A stretch of 64,000 nucleotides of DNA from Pontibacter sp. HSC-36F09 (GCF_024171605.1 NZ_JALKAA010000004.1:62001-126000), one strand, 5' to 3'; shown: positions 1-9,490, counted from the first letter of the stretch. The notes: a model not told the origin generated them from the sequence alone. Numbers and translations are program-made.

Positions 1-2786
1 ACCACCAACTGGAAAGGTACCAGTGGACTGTCAAACAAGGAGTCGGCGTTGCAAACGTAGAGGATAGTGCTCGTATCGAGTGCGGTGATTTTGAAGTTGC
101 TGCCTGCGCCTAGGAGCTTTGTTTTGGCTTCGTCAGCAAAAAACTTGAACTGTTTGCCGCCTGCTGGCGCCAGGCTGATCGAAGCACCCACACACACTGT
201 ATCGATGATGGCCAAAGGCGCTGGCCCGGCTTTCATGACCTGGTATTTTGTGAGCGCAGCTCTGGCGTTCTGTTGAAGATGTTCCAGATCGTCGCCGGCC
301 ACAATGGCAAACGAAACCAGTTGGCTCTGGCCCGGCGCTAATTTGTTGGCCGTCGTGCCCACGACATGGGCCACATCATTGCCGTAGCCGCTGCCCCAGG
401 CTTTCTTCCTGGCCACGCCACCCGAAAGTGCTTTATTTTTCTCTTGTGTGCTAAAGCCGTCGGCAATTGCAAAGGTAGAGGAGCCCCCGGACAGGTTATC
501 GATTGCGTAATAAGAAGGAGGGGTGACCGAAAGCAGACTTATACCTGCATAAGGCGATGCCTGTCCCATGTTATAGACGTATCCCATTTTCAGCGTTTCG
601 TCCCAGTCGGCTACGTTCATGTAGGCATCCGTTATATTCCAGTCAGCGAACAGGCCGGCATGGAGCGTTTCGATCGTGTCTGGCGTGACATTGCGAATGC
701 GGTACTCTAAAATAATATAGTCGGCGTCAGGAGACTCGCTCCAGGCCATGCCTTTGTAGCTCACCTGCACGCCTGCCTGGGCCGGAGCCGGGAATTTGTC
801 GCGCATCACGCCACTGATCTCCTGATCCGCATCTTCTGTGTTATGGCGCAGCCGGGCAGATTTCACTGATACAAAGTCATTGTCCGTTTGCCAACTGGCA
901 TTGCGCACATTGTCCGATATACGGTCCGGGGCAGCGGCGACCATTAACCCACCTTCAAAAATCATGGAAGTGCCGCCTTTGTAGGTGATACCGATGCCCT
1001 GTCCGAAATTATACCCGTTATACCCGAGGTTACCTTTACTGGTCAGGGTAACATGCAGGTTATTGGCCGTCAGCATCAGGTAGTCAGGGTTGACCGGTAA
1101 CTGGAAGTATTGAAAGTCCTGGTACGCGCCGTCCGCAAAACCGACTCTGAAAGTGGCCTGTGCATTGTGAGGCGCATCGGGGAGCACCACAAACCGGAAT
1201 GGCTTGCTGTGGTTGTTACTTGTCGCCAGCGTACCCATGGCACCAATGTTGAGTTCATTATCATCCAACACCTTGATAAAAGGCGAGGTTGAGGTGAGTG
1301 TTAACTTGAGGGCAGTAGTAGGGTCGAGATAATTCATCATGCTCAGGTGAATCAGCAGCGTGTCGCCGATCTGAGCCACCTTGTTGTCAACGACGCTGAA
1401 AGAAGTACAACGCACTGACTTTGCCTGAATGTCCCGAAGCGCTCTTTTCACATTCAGGCGGCCTCTGCCAAGAAGTTCGAAATAAGAAGCATTACCAGAC
1501 AGGTGATAGATATTATCTGAAGTAGCTCTCAGCCTCTCAATTACCTGCACGGCGTTGAGGTGTGGCAACTGAGAACGCAACAAAGCGGCAGCGCCTGCCA
1601 CCTGAGGAGAAGCATAAGATGTGCCATATCCTCTGCTATAAGCATCATCTCTTGAGATAGCTGTAGTATAAATACCGGAACTGGGAGCGGTAACATCAAC
1701 TTTATAATTCCAGGTTTGGCCACTGGTTTTCACATCGTTGTTAGTACCTCCTACTGAGAGTACATTCTCATAAGCTGCAGGATAAATATTAACTTTTGCA
1801 TTGGTATTACCACAAGCGGCTACAATGACCACATCACGATCAAGTGCGGCGTAATTGATGATGTCCTGTTCAAATTTAGAAGACCCTTCCCCGCCCCATG
1901 ACAGATTAATGATACTACAACCCTTGTCAGCTGCGTATACAATGGCTTCGTATCCTCCAAAGCTGCCATATTCAGTAGAAGGAAAAACCTTGATTGGTAA
2001 AAATTTGGTATTAAAACCTACTCCTGCAATGCCTACTCCATTGTCGGCGTGACCGATCGCTGCGCCGGCTACACCCGCCCCATGCCCACGGTAAGGACTG
2101 TCATCATCTGGGTTATTGTCTCGGTCTGCAAAATCCCACCCGAAGAAATTATCAATAAGTCCGTCTCCATCATTATCAATACCGTCAACAGGGTCGTCGT
2201 AATTATATTTGATTTTCTGACGAATGTCTTCGTGCGTAAGCCTGAAACCAGTATCCAATATACCTATTATGATGTTTGTATCGCCCTTTTGTATGGCCCA
2301 TGCGCCATAGGCCTGTATGTTTTTCAGGTAAGCCTGCGAGGTTTTGGTGGAGTCGGCAGAGGGGTCGTTGGGCTGGTAGAGGGGTACCCGTTCGTAGAGC
2401 GGCTCCACGTACTCTACCATACCGGTTGCCAACAGGGCTTGCTGCACGGCTTCCAGATTGTGCGAAGGGTCGTGTTTCAATTCGTAGATAAGTGAGAGAT
2501 CCACATGGGCTTTCCGGGCAAAAGGGGAGGGGGCTTTATCCGGAAATTTCTGCTCCACTGATTTGGCTCCTACCTTTTGCAAAGCTTTTTGCATGGGGTT
2601 TCCGGCAGCCATGCGCAGCTGGTTGCCGGACTGCGGCTTGAGCTTGTAGACGACAGTATGCGGTTTAGTCGTTGTTCCTATACCTGCTGGAGCGGACAGA
2701 TGCTGCGCAGCCAACAAGGACGAACTCAGGACTAGAAACAGGAAAGATAGTATGCAGCGGTAAACCACTGGCCCTGGGGTAAACAT
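1..2786 (-). CDS. Secreted subtilisin-like serine peptidase (S8 family), C-terminus cut by window edge
   Basis: The reading frame is open from an ATG at 2786 to the first base of the window, so at least 928 residues are present and the C-terminus lies outside. Residues 10-28 form a hydrophobic signal peptide, followed by a propeptide-like stretch to about 150. The catalytic triad of the S8 family is visible: D178 in ILDTGF, H235 in GHGAGVAG and S390 in GTSYASPQ. An acidic D-x-D-x-D-rich loop at 200-230 looks like a calcium site. After the peptidase domain come roughly 500 residues of beta-rich sequence. The family makes extracellular or cell-surface proteases; in Bacteroidota many carry a C-terminal T9SS tail, which cannot be checked here. 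It is divergent from paaN. Confidence 0.93.
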   Translation of the reverse strand, partial: MFTPGPVVYRCILSFLFLVLSSSLLAAQHLSAPAGIGTTTKPHTVVYKLKPQSGNQLRMAAGNPMQKALQKVGAKSVEQKFPDKAPSPFARKAHVDLSLIYELKHDPSHNLEAVQQALLATGMVEYVEPLYERVPLYQPNDPSADSTKTSQAYLKNIQAYGAWAIQKGDTNIIIGILDTGFRLTHEDIRQKIKYNYDDPVDGIDNDGDGLIDNFFGWDFADRDNNPDDDSPYRGHGAGVAGAAIGHADNGVGIAGVGFNTKFLPIKVFPSTEYGSFGGYEAIVYAADKGCSIINLSWGGEGSSKFEQDIINYAALDRDVVIVAACGNTNAKVNIYPAAYENVLSVGGTNNDVKTSGQTWNYKVDVTAPSSGIYTTAISRDDAYSRGYGTSYASPQVAGAAALLRSQLPHLNAVQVIERLRATSDNIYHLSGNASYFELLGRGRLNVKRALRDIQAKSVRCTSFSVVDNKVAQIGDTLLIHLSMMNYLDPTTALKLTLTSTSPFIKVLDDNELNIGAMGTLATSNNHSKPFRFVVLPDAPHNAQATFRVGFADGAYQDFQYFQLPVNPDYLMLTANNLHVTLTSKGNLGYNGYNFGQGIGITYKGGTSMIFEGGLMVAAAPDRISDNVRNASWQTDNDFVSVKSARLRHNTEDADQEISGVMRDKFPAPAQAGVQVSYKGMAWSESPDADYIILEYRIRNVTPDTIETLHAGLFADWNITDAYMNVADWDETLKMGYVYNMGQASPYAGISLLSVTPPSYYAIDNLSGGSSTFAIADGFSTQEKNKALSGGVARKKAWGSGYGNDVAHVVGTTANKLAPGQSQLVSFAIVAGDDLEHLQQNARAALTKYQVMKAGPAPLAIIDTVCVGASISLAPAGGKQFKFFADEAKTKLLGAGSNFKITALDTSTILYVCNADSLFDSPLVPFQLV

Positions 2787-2906
2787 TAAATCATATTAAA
2801 CTATTAGGTGAATACAACCTCTGCCTGAGCAGGGAGAGGTATAAAGTAAAGCGCATACAGCACGGCGAAATTTAAAGATGCTTCCCGAGCTTAATAAAAA
2901 AATACG

Positions 2907-2914
2907 TAACTTTC
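2907..2914 (+). promoter_or_regulatory. Possible -7 box for paaN
   Basis: TAACTTTC matches the Bacteroidota -7 consensus TAnnTTTG at seven of eight positions and lies about 48 bp before the paaN ATG. No convincing -33 TTTG is seen. The 175-bp gap between the divergent peptidase and paaN is AT-rich and must hold both promoters. Confidence 0.3.
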
Positions 2915-2961
2915 CAACAATTGATTCTAATATATGTGTTTAATTATATAAAATAAATACT

Positions 2962-4635
2962 ATGACCTCGAATTTGAAAAATAAACATCTTCCCATTCTA
3001 GAAAACGCTGTGAAAGCCTTGCATGAGCGTCGTTTTTTTGCCCAATATCCTGAAAACCCAATGCCTGATATTTACGGCGAAAATGCTGATAAAGAAGGTC
3101 GTGAGAGGTATAAGCAGCATCTTAACAACAAGTTTACAGAATTGGTGCATGATGGAGCTGAAAATTGGTCAGGTCAGGAAGAATCGCCTTATGAGCAGCA
3201 GCTATTAGGTATAAAGTACCCTTACTTCAGTGCAGAAACGCTGGTGGAGCGTGCTGATGAGGCTTTCCACCAGTGGCGCAAAGTAAAACCGGTTGATCGC
3301 GCTGCTATTCTGGTAGAGTCGCTGGAGCGCATGAAAACCAGATTTTTCGAGATTGCATACGCTACTATGCACACCACCGGCCAGGCCTATATGATGTCGT
3401 TCCAGGCGTCGGGTCCGCATGCGGCTGACCGGGCGCTGGAGGCGATCGCGGCAGGTTACGAAGAGCAGACGCGTTTTCCGGAACACATGGAGTGGGAGAA
3501 GCCAATGGGCAAGTATAACCTGAAGCTGAACAAGAGCTGGCGTGCCGTTCCGAAAGGTATAGGCTTGGTGATCGGCTGCTCTACCTTCCCTACCTGGAAC
3601 ACCGTGCCAGGCATGTATGCAAGCCTTGTTACCGGTAACCCGGTTATCGTGAAGCCGCACCCGAAAGCAGTCCTGCCTATCGCGATTGTGGTATCAGAAG
3701 TGCAGAAGGTGTTGGTAGAAAACGGCCTGAGCCCGTATATCTGCCAGTTGGGAGTAGACGCGGACGATCGCCTCATCACCAAAGAACTGGCCGAGAATCC
3801 GAAGGTAAAACTGATCGACTACACTGGTGGTACGGAGTTCGGTAACTACGTGGAGAGCCTGCCAGGCAAAGTGACTTTCACAGAGAAAACTGGTGTGAAC
3901 TCGATCATACTTGATTCGGTGCAGGACATTGACAAAGTGGCCCAGAACCTGGCTTTTTCGCTTAGCCTGTACTCCGGACAGATGTGTACGGCTCCGCAGA
4001 ACTTCTTTGTGCCGGCAAGCGGCGTAAAAGTGGGCGAAGAAGTGATGCCATACGAAGAAGTAGTGAGGAAACTGGCCGATGCCGTAACGGGCCTGGTGAA
4101 TAACCCGAAAGCCGGGCCGCACATACTGGGAGCTATCCAGAATCCGTCCACAGCAGAGCGTGTGAAAGAAGCAGCCAGCGTGAAAGGCAAAGAAGTGCTG
4201 AGCACCTGCGACATCAGCAACCCGATGTTTGCCAACGCCCGCATCTGTACGCCGGTTATTTATGAAGTGGATGCGACAGAGAAAGAAAGCTTCAGCCGCG
4301 AATTGTTTGGCCCGATCGCTCTTGTCATCAAAACAAAGGACACAGACCAATCGATTGAACTGGCAAAAGAGATGGCTATGAATTACGGTGCGATCTCCTG
4401 CGGTGCCTATACCACAGATGAAGAAACAAAAGAGAAGATCATGGATGAGATGAGTCTGGCGGGCACTCCGGTGAGCTTTAACCTGACGGGCGGCATCTAC
4501 GTGAACCAGAACGCAGCTTTCTCTGATTTCCACGTGACGGGTGGCAACCCGGCCGGTAACGCTTCCTTCACAAACCCTGAGTATGTGATCAAGCGCTTTA
4601 CCTGGGTGGGCTTCCGTGAGCCTGTGGCTGGCTAG
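2962..4635 (+). CDS. paaN: Phenylacetic acid degradation protein PaaN (aldehyde dehydrogenase type)
   Basis: This 557-residue protein reads as the short PaaN form of the aldehyde dehydrogenase superfamily, which lacks the C-terminal MaoC hydratase domain of E. coli PaaZ. The general base E308 (in FTEKTG) and the nucleophile C342 (in SGQMCTAPQN) are present, as is the cofactor-binding segment around VIGCSTFPTWN and VIVKPHPKA. In the phenylacetate pathway such proteins oxidise the semialdehyde formed after ring opening of oxepin-CoA. No other paa gene is nearby, so it appears to be a stand-alone locus. The ATG at 2962 fits the family start. It ends just before a strong bidirectional terminator. 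Confidence 0.9.
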   Translation: MTSNLKNKHLPILENAVKALHERRFFAQYPENPMPDIYGENADKEGRERYKQHLNNKFTELVHDGAENWSGQEESPYEQQLLGIKYPYFSAETLVERADEAFHQWRKVKPVDRAAILVESLERMKTRFFEIAYATMHTTGQAYMMSFQASGPHAADRALEAIAAGYEEQTRFPEHMEWEKPMGKYNLKLNKSWRAVPKGIGLVIGCSTFPTWNTVPGMYASLVTGNPVIVKPHPKAVLPIAIVVSEVQKVLVENGLSPYICQLGVDADDRLITKELAENPKVKLIDYTGGTEFGNYVESLPGKVTFTEKTGVNSIILDSVQDIDKVAQNLAFSLSLYSGQMCTAPQNFFVPASGVKVGEEVMPYEEVVRKLADAVTGLVNNPKAGPHILGAIQNPSTAERVKEAASVKGKEVLSTCDISNPMFANARICTPVIYEVDATEKESFSRELFGPIALVIKTKDTDQSIELAKEMAMNYGAISCGAYTTDEETKEKIMDEMSLAGTPVSFNLTGGIYVNQNAAFSDFHVTGGNPAGNASFTNPEYVIKRFTWVGFREPVAG

Positions 4636-4660
4636 TCTGAGGTCGAAATAAAAACAAAAA

Positions 4661-4688
4661 GCCCCGGCGCTATACCTAGCGCCGGGGC
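4661..4688. terminator. Bidirectional rho-independent terminator
   Basis: A perfect 11-bp GC-rich stem (GCCCCGGCGCT / AGCGCCGGGGC) with a 6-nt loop, flanked by an A-run on the left and a T-run on the right. It sits between paaN and the convergent small gene at 4698, so it can stop transcription from both. Confidence 0.9.
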
Positions 4689-4697
4689 TTTTTGTTT

Positions 4698-4994
4698 TTA
4701 TTTGAACAGGTTGTCCATGTCCTTTTTGAGGTTGTCGAGGCCGTCTTTCAAGCCCTGCCATTTGCTTTGACTGTCCTCCTGGTCGCTTAGTTTGCTGGCG
4801 ATAAGCTCACGTTTGGCTTCCAGCGCGGCAACATGCTCGTGGTAGGTATGGTTTGAGTCTGCAGCCGTGGCGTTTGCGCGGGCCTTCAGGGTTTTGATCT
4901 TGCTGTCAAGTTCTTCCAGGCTTTTCTCGATTTCCTCGCGTGTCAGGTTATTGGGCGCACGCATGTGTTCGGGTTTCAGGTTGTAAGTATCCAT
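4698..4994 (-). CDS. Small coiled-coil protein of unknown function
   Basis: An acidic/basic helical protein of 98 residues starting MDTYNLKPEHMR. The middle, from about residue 18 to 45, has a heptad-like Leu/Ile pattern, as does the stretch near residues 60-75, so a helical hairpin or coiled coil is likely. The frame extends upstream to a GTG at 5030, but the ATG at 4994 is preferred because the added 12 residues look non-conserved and ATG is the usual start here. No domain is recognised. It converges with paaN on the shared terminator and is divergent from the siderophore receptor. The last codon is 9 bp from the terminator stem. Confidence 0.65.
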   Translation of the reverse strand: MDTYNLKPEHMRAPNNLTREEIEKSLEELDSKIKTLKARANATAADSNHTYHEHVAALEAKRELIASKLSDQEDSQSKWQGLKDGLDNLKKDMDNLFK

Positions 4995-5115
4995 ATCTTT
5001 CAGTTCAGGTTCAGTGTAAAGCGATACCACTTACAGGTATCACTCTAGATACTTGAAAAGACTTGAAAAGGATGTATAAAGGCAAGTGTTGATATGCTCT
5101 GGATGTTTTTTTGTT

Positions 5116-5142
5116 ACTTATTTAGAAATTATCTAAATAAGT
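5116..5142. promoter_or_regulatory. Upstream palindromic operator of the siderophore receptor gene
   Basis: A perfect 11-bp inverted repeat (ACTTATTTAGA / TCTAAATAAGT) with a 5-bp centre. Its core TTAGA-N5-TCTAA is repeated at 5184-5198. It abuts the putative -33 element. The half-site resembles DtxR/IdeR-family iron boxes (TTAGG..CCTAA type), so an iron-dependent repressor is a reasonable guess. The regulator gene is not in the window. Confidence 0.65.
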
Positions 5143-5143
5143 C

Positions 5144-5174
5144 TTTTCTGTTATAGAGATGGTGATTACTTTTG
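5144..5174 (+). promoter_or_regulatory. Bacteroidota-type promoter of the siderophore receptor gene
   Basis: The -7 box TACTTTTG (5167-5174) matches TAnnTTTG exactly. TTTT at 5144-5147 stands 19 bp upstream, where the -33 TTTG is expected. Transcription would start near 5180, between the two palindromic operators. Confidence 0.6.
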
Positions 5175-5183
5175 CATCACTTT

Positions 5184-5198
5184 TTAGAATTAATCTAA
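5184..5198. promoter_or_regulatory. Downstream palindromic operator of the siderophore receptor gene
   Basis: A second copy of TTAGA-N5-TCTAA, with the same spacing as the site at 5116-5142. It covers the likely transcription start and early leader, 11 bp before the ATG. A repressor bound here would block initiation. Confidence 0.6.
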
Positions 5199-5208
5199 TT
5201 AAAGATAC

Positions 5209-7539
5209 ATGCAACGCATACTCACTATCGTCTTTACCTTTGTGCTGCTGGCACAGCAAGCATTTGCACAAACCACTGGCCGCATCGAAGGCCGCATCCA
5301 ATCCGAAAGAGGTGAAGGTATAGCTGGTATCAGCGTGGGGCTGGAGGGCACCTCTTACGGCTCCACTACCGATGACGAGGGAAAATTCCTGATCAAAAAC
5401 ATACCGGCTGGTAACTATACGCTGGTTGCCTCGGGTATAGGTTATACCCTGCAAAAGCAGTTGCTGGAAGTAGCAGGAGGGAAGGCTTCGTTTGTAAATG
5501 TGGACCTGGCCACGTCGTCGCATTCGCTGGGCGAGGTGCAGGTAACGGCGCATCGCAGTGGCGAGTACCTGCAGCGCACGGCTACCACCGCCACCAAAAT
5601 GGAGGCACCTATCAAATCGGTGCCACAGTCGGTGCAGGTAGTGTCGCGCCGTGCCCTGGACCAGTTACAGGTGCTGCGCTTAGAGGACGCTATGCGTAAT
5701 GTGAGTGGTGTGAGTATGGAGACGGGCTTTGGCGGTCGTTCTGACATCTTCCAGATCCGAGGTTTCCGAACCGATATGCAGAGTGTGTTCAAGAATGGAT
5801 TCCGTAACACCGTGCGCACCTACCGCGAGAGCGCCAACATACAACAGATCGAAGTAATGAAGGGCCCGGCGTCTGTGCTGTACGGCGTGAGCGACCCGGG
5901 CGGTATGGTGAACATCTCCACCAAAAAACCAACAGCCCATACCTTCCAGGATATCCAGATCACGGCCAATAACTTTGGTTTAGTGAGACCTGCCATCGAC
6001 TTAGGAGGTGCCTTCAACGAGAGCAAGACATTTAAATACAGGCTGAACGCCGCGTACGAGCGTGCTGACAGCTACCGTGATTTTGTAAAGACCAAGCGCA
6101 TTTTCGTGGCCCCGGCCATCACCTACGATTTCTCCGACAAGACGTCCCTGACGGTAGAGACCGAGTTCCTGAACCACGACCAGCCATCTGACCGCGGTAT
6201 CTTCTCTATCAACGGCCAGATTGCCCCCGTACCAAGAAGCCGTGTGGTGTTTGAGCCAAGCAACACAGGTGAGTTTACCAACCGCATGGCGCAGTACAAC
6301 CTGCAGCACAAATTCTCAGAGGCATTGAGCTTCCGCCACGCTTTTAACTACAACTACGCCACGGAAACACGCGACGTAGTGGAGCAGACCACCGTTCTGA
6401 AAGACGGCTCTTTCCGCATCAATCGTCAGCACCAGGACCAGGACACCTACGACCGCAACATCGCTACCCAGAATGAGCTGTACGCCAACTTTAACACGGG
6501 CGCACTGATAGAGCACAAGGCCGTGGGAGGTATAGAGATTTCGCGTTCGATATTCGACATCTGGGTGAAACGTGCTCCTTACGACGTGTTCGACATTCTG
6601 AATCCACAGTATAACCCCAAACCAAAGGATTATTCGCTGCTCGCTTACTCACAGGACTACCAGGACCGTGTAGATGTGCTGGGCTTCTACCTGCAGGACT
6701 TCATCACGATCAACCAGCGCCTGAAGGTGTTGCTCGGCGGTCGCTACGACTTCTGGGAACAGGAGAAAGAGAACCGCATGAAAGAGGAGACAACCAGGCA
6801 AAGTAACAAGGCCTTTAACCCAAGACTGGGTGTGCTGTATGAGGTATACGGACCGGTTTCGGTATACGCCAACTACTCCAAGGGCTTCCAGCCAGGTATA
6901 GGACAGACGCTGGAGGGCGAAGCCTTTAAACCGATCACTTCAGTGCAGTATGAAGCCGGTACAAAAATCGGTTTGCTGAATGATCGTGTGAACCTGACGG
7001 CTGCTTACTTTGATATCACGCGCCAGAATGTGGTGGTGCCCCACCCGACACAGAGCGGCGCCAGCGTGCAGTTAGGCGAGGTGCAGAGCAAAGGTATAGA
7101 AACCGATATCACAGGGGAGGTGCTGCCTGGCCTGAATGTGATCGCCACTTATACCTATACCGACGCCCGCGTAACGAAGGATGCGCTGAGTGCAGAAGAT
7201 CCAAAACGCACCGTAGGTCGCCGCTTCAGAGGCGTGGGGTATAACAACAGCAGCCTTTGGACAACCTATGAGTTACAGGATGGCTTTTTGAAGGGTCTGG
7301 GCATTGGTGGTGGCTTTACTTATGTGGAAGATCGCCCGGTAGATGACGCCAACAGCTTTATGCTGCCAGGCTACACCCGCTACGATGCGACCATGTTTTA
7401 CAACAGCAAACGCTTCCATGCGGCCCTGAACGTGAAGAACCTGACCAACGTGAAGTACTACGAAGGCTCACAGTCCGTAACCGTGATTATGCCGGGTGCG
7501 CCTACTACGGTGCAGGGTACAGTAGGAGTTAGATTTTAA
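5209..7539 (+). CDS. TonB-dependent siderophore receptor
   Basis: A 776-residue outer-membrane receptor. Residues 1-20 are a signal peptide ending at AFAQ. Residues 23-100 form a carboxypeptidase-regulatory-like beta domain typical of Bacteroidota TonB receptors. The plug domain follows (about 115-235, with IEVMKGPASVLYG), then a 22-strand-type barrel with the family motif near GGRYDFWEQ and a terminal aromatic residue (VGVRF). The plug and barrel resemble FhuA/ferrichrome-type receptors, so ferric hydroxamate import is likely, though the ligand cannot be read from sequence. Two TTAGA-N5-TCTAA palindromes flank its promoter. The downstream PepSY protein is a usual partner in iron-uptake loci. 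Confidence 0.92.
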   Translation: MQRILTIVFTFVLLAQQAFAQTTGRIEGRIQSERGEGIAGISVGLEGTSYGSTTDDEGKFLIKNIPAGNYTLVASGIGYTLQKQLLEVAGGKASFVNVDLATSSHSLGEVQVTAHRSGEYLQRTATTATKMEAPIKSVPQSVQVVSRRALDQLQVLRLEDAMRNVSGVSMETGFGGRSDIFQIRGFRTDMQSVFKNGFRNTVRTYRESANIQQIEVMKGPASVLYGVSDPGGMVNISTKKPTAHTFQDIQITANNFGLVRPAIDLGGAFNESKTFKYRLNAAYERADSYRDFVKTKRIFVAPAITYDFSDKTSLTVETEFLNHDQPSDRGIFSINGQIAPVPRSRVVFEPSNTGEFTNRMAQYNLQHKFSEALSFRHAFNYNYATETRDVVEQTTVLKDGSFRINRQHQDQDTYDRNIATQNELYANFNTGALIEHKAVGGIEISRSIFDIWVKRAPYDVFDILNPQYNPKPKDYSLLAYSQDYQDRVDVLGFYLQDFITINQRLKVLLGGRYDFWEQEKENRMKEETTRQSNKAFNPRLGVLYEVYGPVSVYANYSKGFQPGIGQTLEGEAFKPITSVQYEAGTKIGLLNDRVNLTAAYFDITRQNVVVPHPTQSGASVQLGEVQSKGIETDITGEVLPGLNVIATYTYTDARVTKDALSAEDPKRTVGRRFRGVGYNNSSLWTTYELQDGFLKGLGIGGGFTYVEDRPVDDANSFMLPGYTRYDATMFYNSKRFHAALNVKNLTNVKYYEGSQSVTVIMPGAPTTVQGTVGVRF

Positions 7540-7563
7540 GAAAGCGAATCAGAGATAAATAGT

Positions 7564-7601
7564 ATCGGCGGCATTGTCCTGACAGGGGCGGTGTCGCCGA
7601 T
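7564..7601 (+). terminator. Weak intercistronic hairpin
   Basis: ATCGGCG pairs with CGCCGAT across a 24-nt loop in the 77-bp gap between the receptor and the PepSY gene. There is no clear T-run. It could partly attenuate the second gene or protect the receptor mRNA. Confidence 0.35.
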
Positions 7602-7616
7602 TTCAAGTTAAGGTAT

Positions 7617-8756
7617 ATGCGCAAATTCCTCCTTCAGTTACATCTCTGGGTCGGCCTGACAGCGGGCGCCGTGCTAGCCTTTATGGGCTTGACGGGCTCG
7701 CTCTATGTGTTTCAGCCCGAACTGACAGTGGCGCTATACCCTGAGCATTACAAAAGCTCCAATCCAGAAGCTATACCTGTGGAGGTACGCCTTGTCGTAA
7801 AAAATGCCGAAGAGCAGTTCGGAGGCCAGGTGACCAACATCTTCTTCCCGGTGCGGGAGTTGGAGAACTACATTTTCAAGGTAAAGGGCAATAAGCAGTT
7901 TCAATTTTTCGACGCGGCAACCGGCAACTATATTGGTCAGCTTGAGAAGCGGCGCGGTGCAATGGACACCGTGTTGGACCTGCACCGTCACCTGGCTATG
8001 GGCGAGACCGGCGCAATGATTACACGTATAAGTGCTTTGTTGCTGGCCTTTGTGCTACTCTCGACGGGGCTATACCTGTGGATGCCACGTAAAATGAAGA
8101 ACCTCAGGGACAAGCTGCGCCTCAAGCCCAATGCCTCATTCAAACGACGTAATTTCGACCTGCACAATGTCTTTGGGTTTTACTTTAGCATACCGCTGTT
8201 CCTGGCCGCCATTACAGGAGCATACTTTGGCTTTCAGGAGCAGACACAGGCGGTAGTAGATAAGCTGACGCTAGCCAAAGAACCGACACCGTACGTCAAA
8301 GCGCTGCGTTCTTCTTTTCTGCGGGGAGCGGCGCCGCTCACCGTGTATCAGGCACTCGATCGGATGGATGCCTTATACCCCGGATACGTGCCGCGCACCC
8401 TTGTCATGGCTCCCGATAGCGCAGCAACTCTCAACCTGACCTTCCTGGCATCATCCGAACTGGAGGCAGGTCCGCAGTACCGCCCGATGGTATACCTGGA
8501 CCAATACACCGGTGCTACCGTGTATGATTACAATCCGCACACGGCTCCAACAGGCACGCAACTTACCCGCAACTGGTTTGTGCCGACACACTTCGGGGAA
8601 ATTGGAGGTTGGATCACGCGCATACTCTGGTTCTTTCTGGGCCTGGTGCCCGCCACGTTGTGGGTGACAGGCATTGTAATGTGGTGGGGCAAAAGCAAAA
8701 AGAAGAGAAAAGTCCACGTCAAGGTGAAGGAAGGAATAATCGCTGGGAAAATTTAA
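7617..8756 (+). CDS. PepSY-associated transmembrane protein (iron-uptake type)
   Basis: A 379-residue inner-membrane protein with four clear transmembrane segments: near residues 10-32, 136-158, 190-212 and 340-362. PepSY-like beta stretches lie between them. The start MRKFLLQLHLWVGLTAG and the HLW motif are typical of the PiuB/PepSY_TM family. Such proteins sit beside siderophore receptors and are thought to help reduce or release iron from siderophores in the periplasm; some work as ferric reductases. It lies 77 bp downstream of the receptor on the same strand, so both are probably under the same operators. The Lys/Arg-rich C-terminus after the last helix should face the cytoplasm. Confidence 0.88.
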   Translation: MRKFLLQLHLWVGLTAGAVLAFMGLTGSLYVFQPELTVALYPEHYKSSNPEAIPVEVRLVVKNAEEQFGGQVTNIFFPVRELENYIFKVKGNKQFQFFDAATGNYIGQLEKRRGAMDTVLDLHRHLAMGETGAMITRISALLLAFVLLSTGLYLWMPRKMKNLRDKLRLKPNASFKRRNFDLHNVFGFYFSIPLFLAAITGAYFGFQEQTQAVVDKLTLAKEPTPYVKALRSSFLRGAAPLTVYQALDRMDALYPGYVPRTLVMAPDSAATLNLTFLASSELEAGPQYRPMVYLDQYTGATVYDYNPHTAPTGTQLTRNWFVPTHFGEIGGWITRILWFFLGLVPATLWVTGIVMWWGKSKKKRKVHVKVKEGIIAGKI

Positions 8757-8987
8757 ACGTGCTAACAGCTGATATATCTTTAAATTCTACAAGCAAAAGT
8801 GTACTTTTGCGGCGCTATGGTATAGTATGTTCTGTGTCGCTTTCATAAAATGGCGATATAGTACATAAAGCGTCGCAATATTGAACATTAATTGTTTACG
8901 ATATGTTAGTGGCACAACCGGGTAGATGAGTATCCGGAGGTGTAAATTGTAGCTTACCGTTGATTTAGGAGAGATAAAAAACTAACT

Positions 8988-9428
8988 ATGAAGGAAGCAT
9001 CCGAAATGCTTGACCTAGTGCTGTTGGTAGACGACGACGATACCACGAATTATCTGAACAAGCGCCTGTTGACCGACATGAAAGTAGCCAGAGAAATCCT
9101 GGTACTGAAGAACGGTAGAGAAGCAATCGATTATCTGAGCAAAGCCTGTGGCGAGAAGCCTGACCAGGCTTTTAAATGCCCTGACCTTATTTTTCTGGAT
9201 ATCAAAATGCCCATGATGGATGGCTTTGAGTTTCTGGAGGAATACCAGCGCAAAGGCCTGGATGCCGGCGATCATGTGATCATCCTGATGTTGACTTCCT
9301 CAGCAAGCTTTTATGACCTAGAGCGCATCAAAAGCTTCAAGAAAGTGAAAAAACATTTCTCTAAGGCGCTTACCAACCACGATGTAAGAGAAATACTGGC
9401 CGAGTTTTTCCAGAAACGAAAAAAATAG
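8988..9428 (+). CDS. Single-domain response regulator (CheY-like)
   Basis: A 146-residue receiver domain with no output domain. The acidic cluster VDDDDT near residue 14, the phospho-acceptor Asp in LIFLDIKMP, the switch Thr/Ser in MLTSSAS and the conserved Lys in HFSKAL are all present. An extra loop (about residues 48-62) between alpha2 and beta3 is common in the Bacteroidota group of stand-alone receivers. It converges with the stressosome-linked histidine kinase at 9488-10858 and shares a terminator with it. That makes it a candidate phosphate acceptor for that kinase, but the pairing is inferred only from position. Confidence 0.9.
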   Translation: MKEASEMLDLVLLVDDDDTTNYLNKRLLTDMKVAREILVLKNGREAIDYLSKACGEKPDQAFKCPDLIFLDIKMPMMDGFEFLEEYQRKGLDAGDHVIILMLTSSASFYDLERIKSFKKVKKHFSKALTNHDVREILAEFFQKRKK

Positions 9429-9442
9429 TGTAATCCATACTA

Positions 9443-9490
9443 TAAACAACAAAGCCTGTATGCCGCAAGGTATACAGGCTTTGTTGTTTA
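9443..9490. terminator. Bidirectional terminator between response regulator and kinase
   Basis: A perfect 19-bp inverted repeat (arms 9443-9461 and 9472-9490) with a 10-nt loop. The stop codon of the kinase gene (9488-9490) lies inside the right arm. It serves both convergent genes. Confidence 0.88.

Noticed and set aside
3694..4761. 355-codon minus-strand frame opposite paaN
   Set aside because: Shadow frame; it also crosses the terminator at 4661-4688 and has no protein-like features.
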